Below are positions 63,907 to 64,000 of a DNA stretch of 64,000 nucleotides, one piece after another. Numbering within the stretch: the first letter of the stretch is position 1; every line of letters begins with the position of its first letter. The notes under the pieces are model-generated. The model ran no database searches. It was not told the origin of the DNA and was given only the letters and a program-made list of their open reading frames with translations. Position numbers and translations under genes: made by a program. This DNA comes from Nereocystis luetkeana (lineage: Eukaryota > Sar > Phaeophyceae > Laminariales > Laminariaceae), in the NCBI GenBank assembly GCA_031213475.1, contig JARUPZ010000002.1, positions 6,581,049 through 6,645,048 of the forward strand, given 5' to 3'.

Positions 63907-64000
63907 AGCTTATTGTGACACTGCTGTGGTGATTGATGCACACGCAGAGCATGCGTATTTCATATCAGCCACATTATATTTACAAACTACGCCCTGCAGT

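Overview
This is nuclear DNA from a eukaryote with intron-rich, repeat-laden genes. Coding exons are short and GC-rich with GT-AG junctions. Introns run from about 0.2 to 3.9 kb and hold LINE, SINE and MITE copies, microsatellites and long G/C homopolymers. The endonuclease/reverse-transcriptase LINE, the EF-hand protein and the overall gene texture look most like a brown alga (Ectocarpus-type stramenopile). That placement is inference from recognised protein style, not from a marker gene.

Layout: 115-275 one conserved exon on the minus strand; 737-4640 a long minus-strand LINE followed by two short SINE-like repeats; 7068-9286 a minus-strand AT-hook protein with two exons seen; 9850-13013 a plus-strand EF-hand protein (three exons); 13-15 kb a MITE cluster; 16112-17372 a complete two-exon gene of unknown function; 19211-29094 a complete six-exon ADP/ATP carrier (minus); 29282-36260 a complete five-exon adenosine kinase (plus); 40049-43673 a YHS-like secreted-type protein (minus, three exons); 44-49 kb minisatellites and nested DNA elements; 49067-49418 the first exon of a membrane protein (minus); 49.4-59.7 kb mostly unassigned; 59667-60984 a second YHS-like gene copy (minus, two exons); 61-64 kb a LINE, a hAT-type MITE and other repeats.

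The best-supported biology is the head-to-head pair of ADP/ATP carrier and adenosine kinase, with 187 bp between start codons. Both act on the adenine nucleotide pool, so co-regulation from a shared promoter is plausible. I assembled both proteins exon by exon: every junction keeps phase, and the lengths (312 and 341 residues) match the families.

The most unusual signals are repeat biology. A LINE ends right after its stop codon in a C-rich tail and sits in G/C tracts, with a 12-bp target duplication made of G/C tract. A short SINE-like repeat shares its terminal sequence. At least three MITE families are present, with TA, TTAA and 8-bp duplications, and one paralogous near-empty site is visible. 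A 9-base palindrome, TACCWGGTA, is strongly over-represented.
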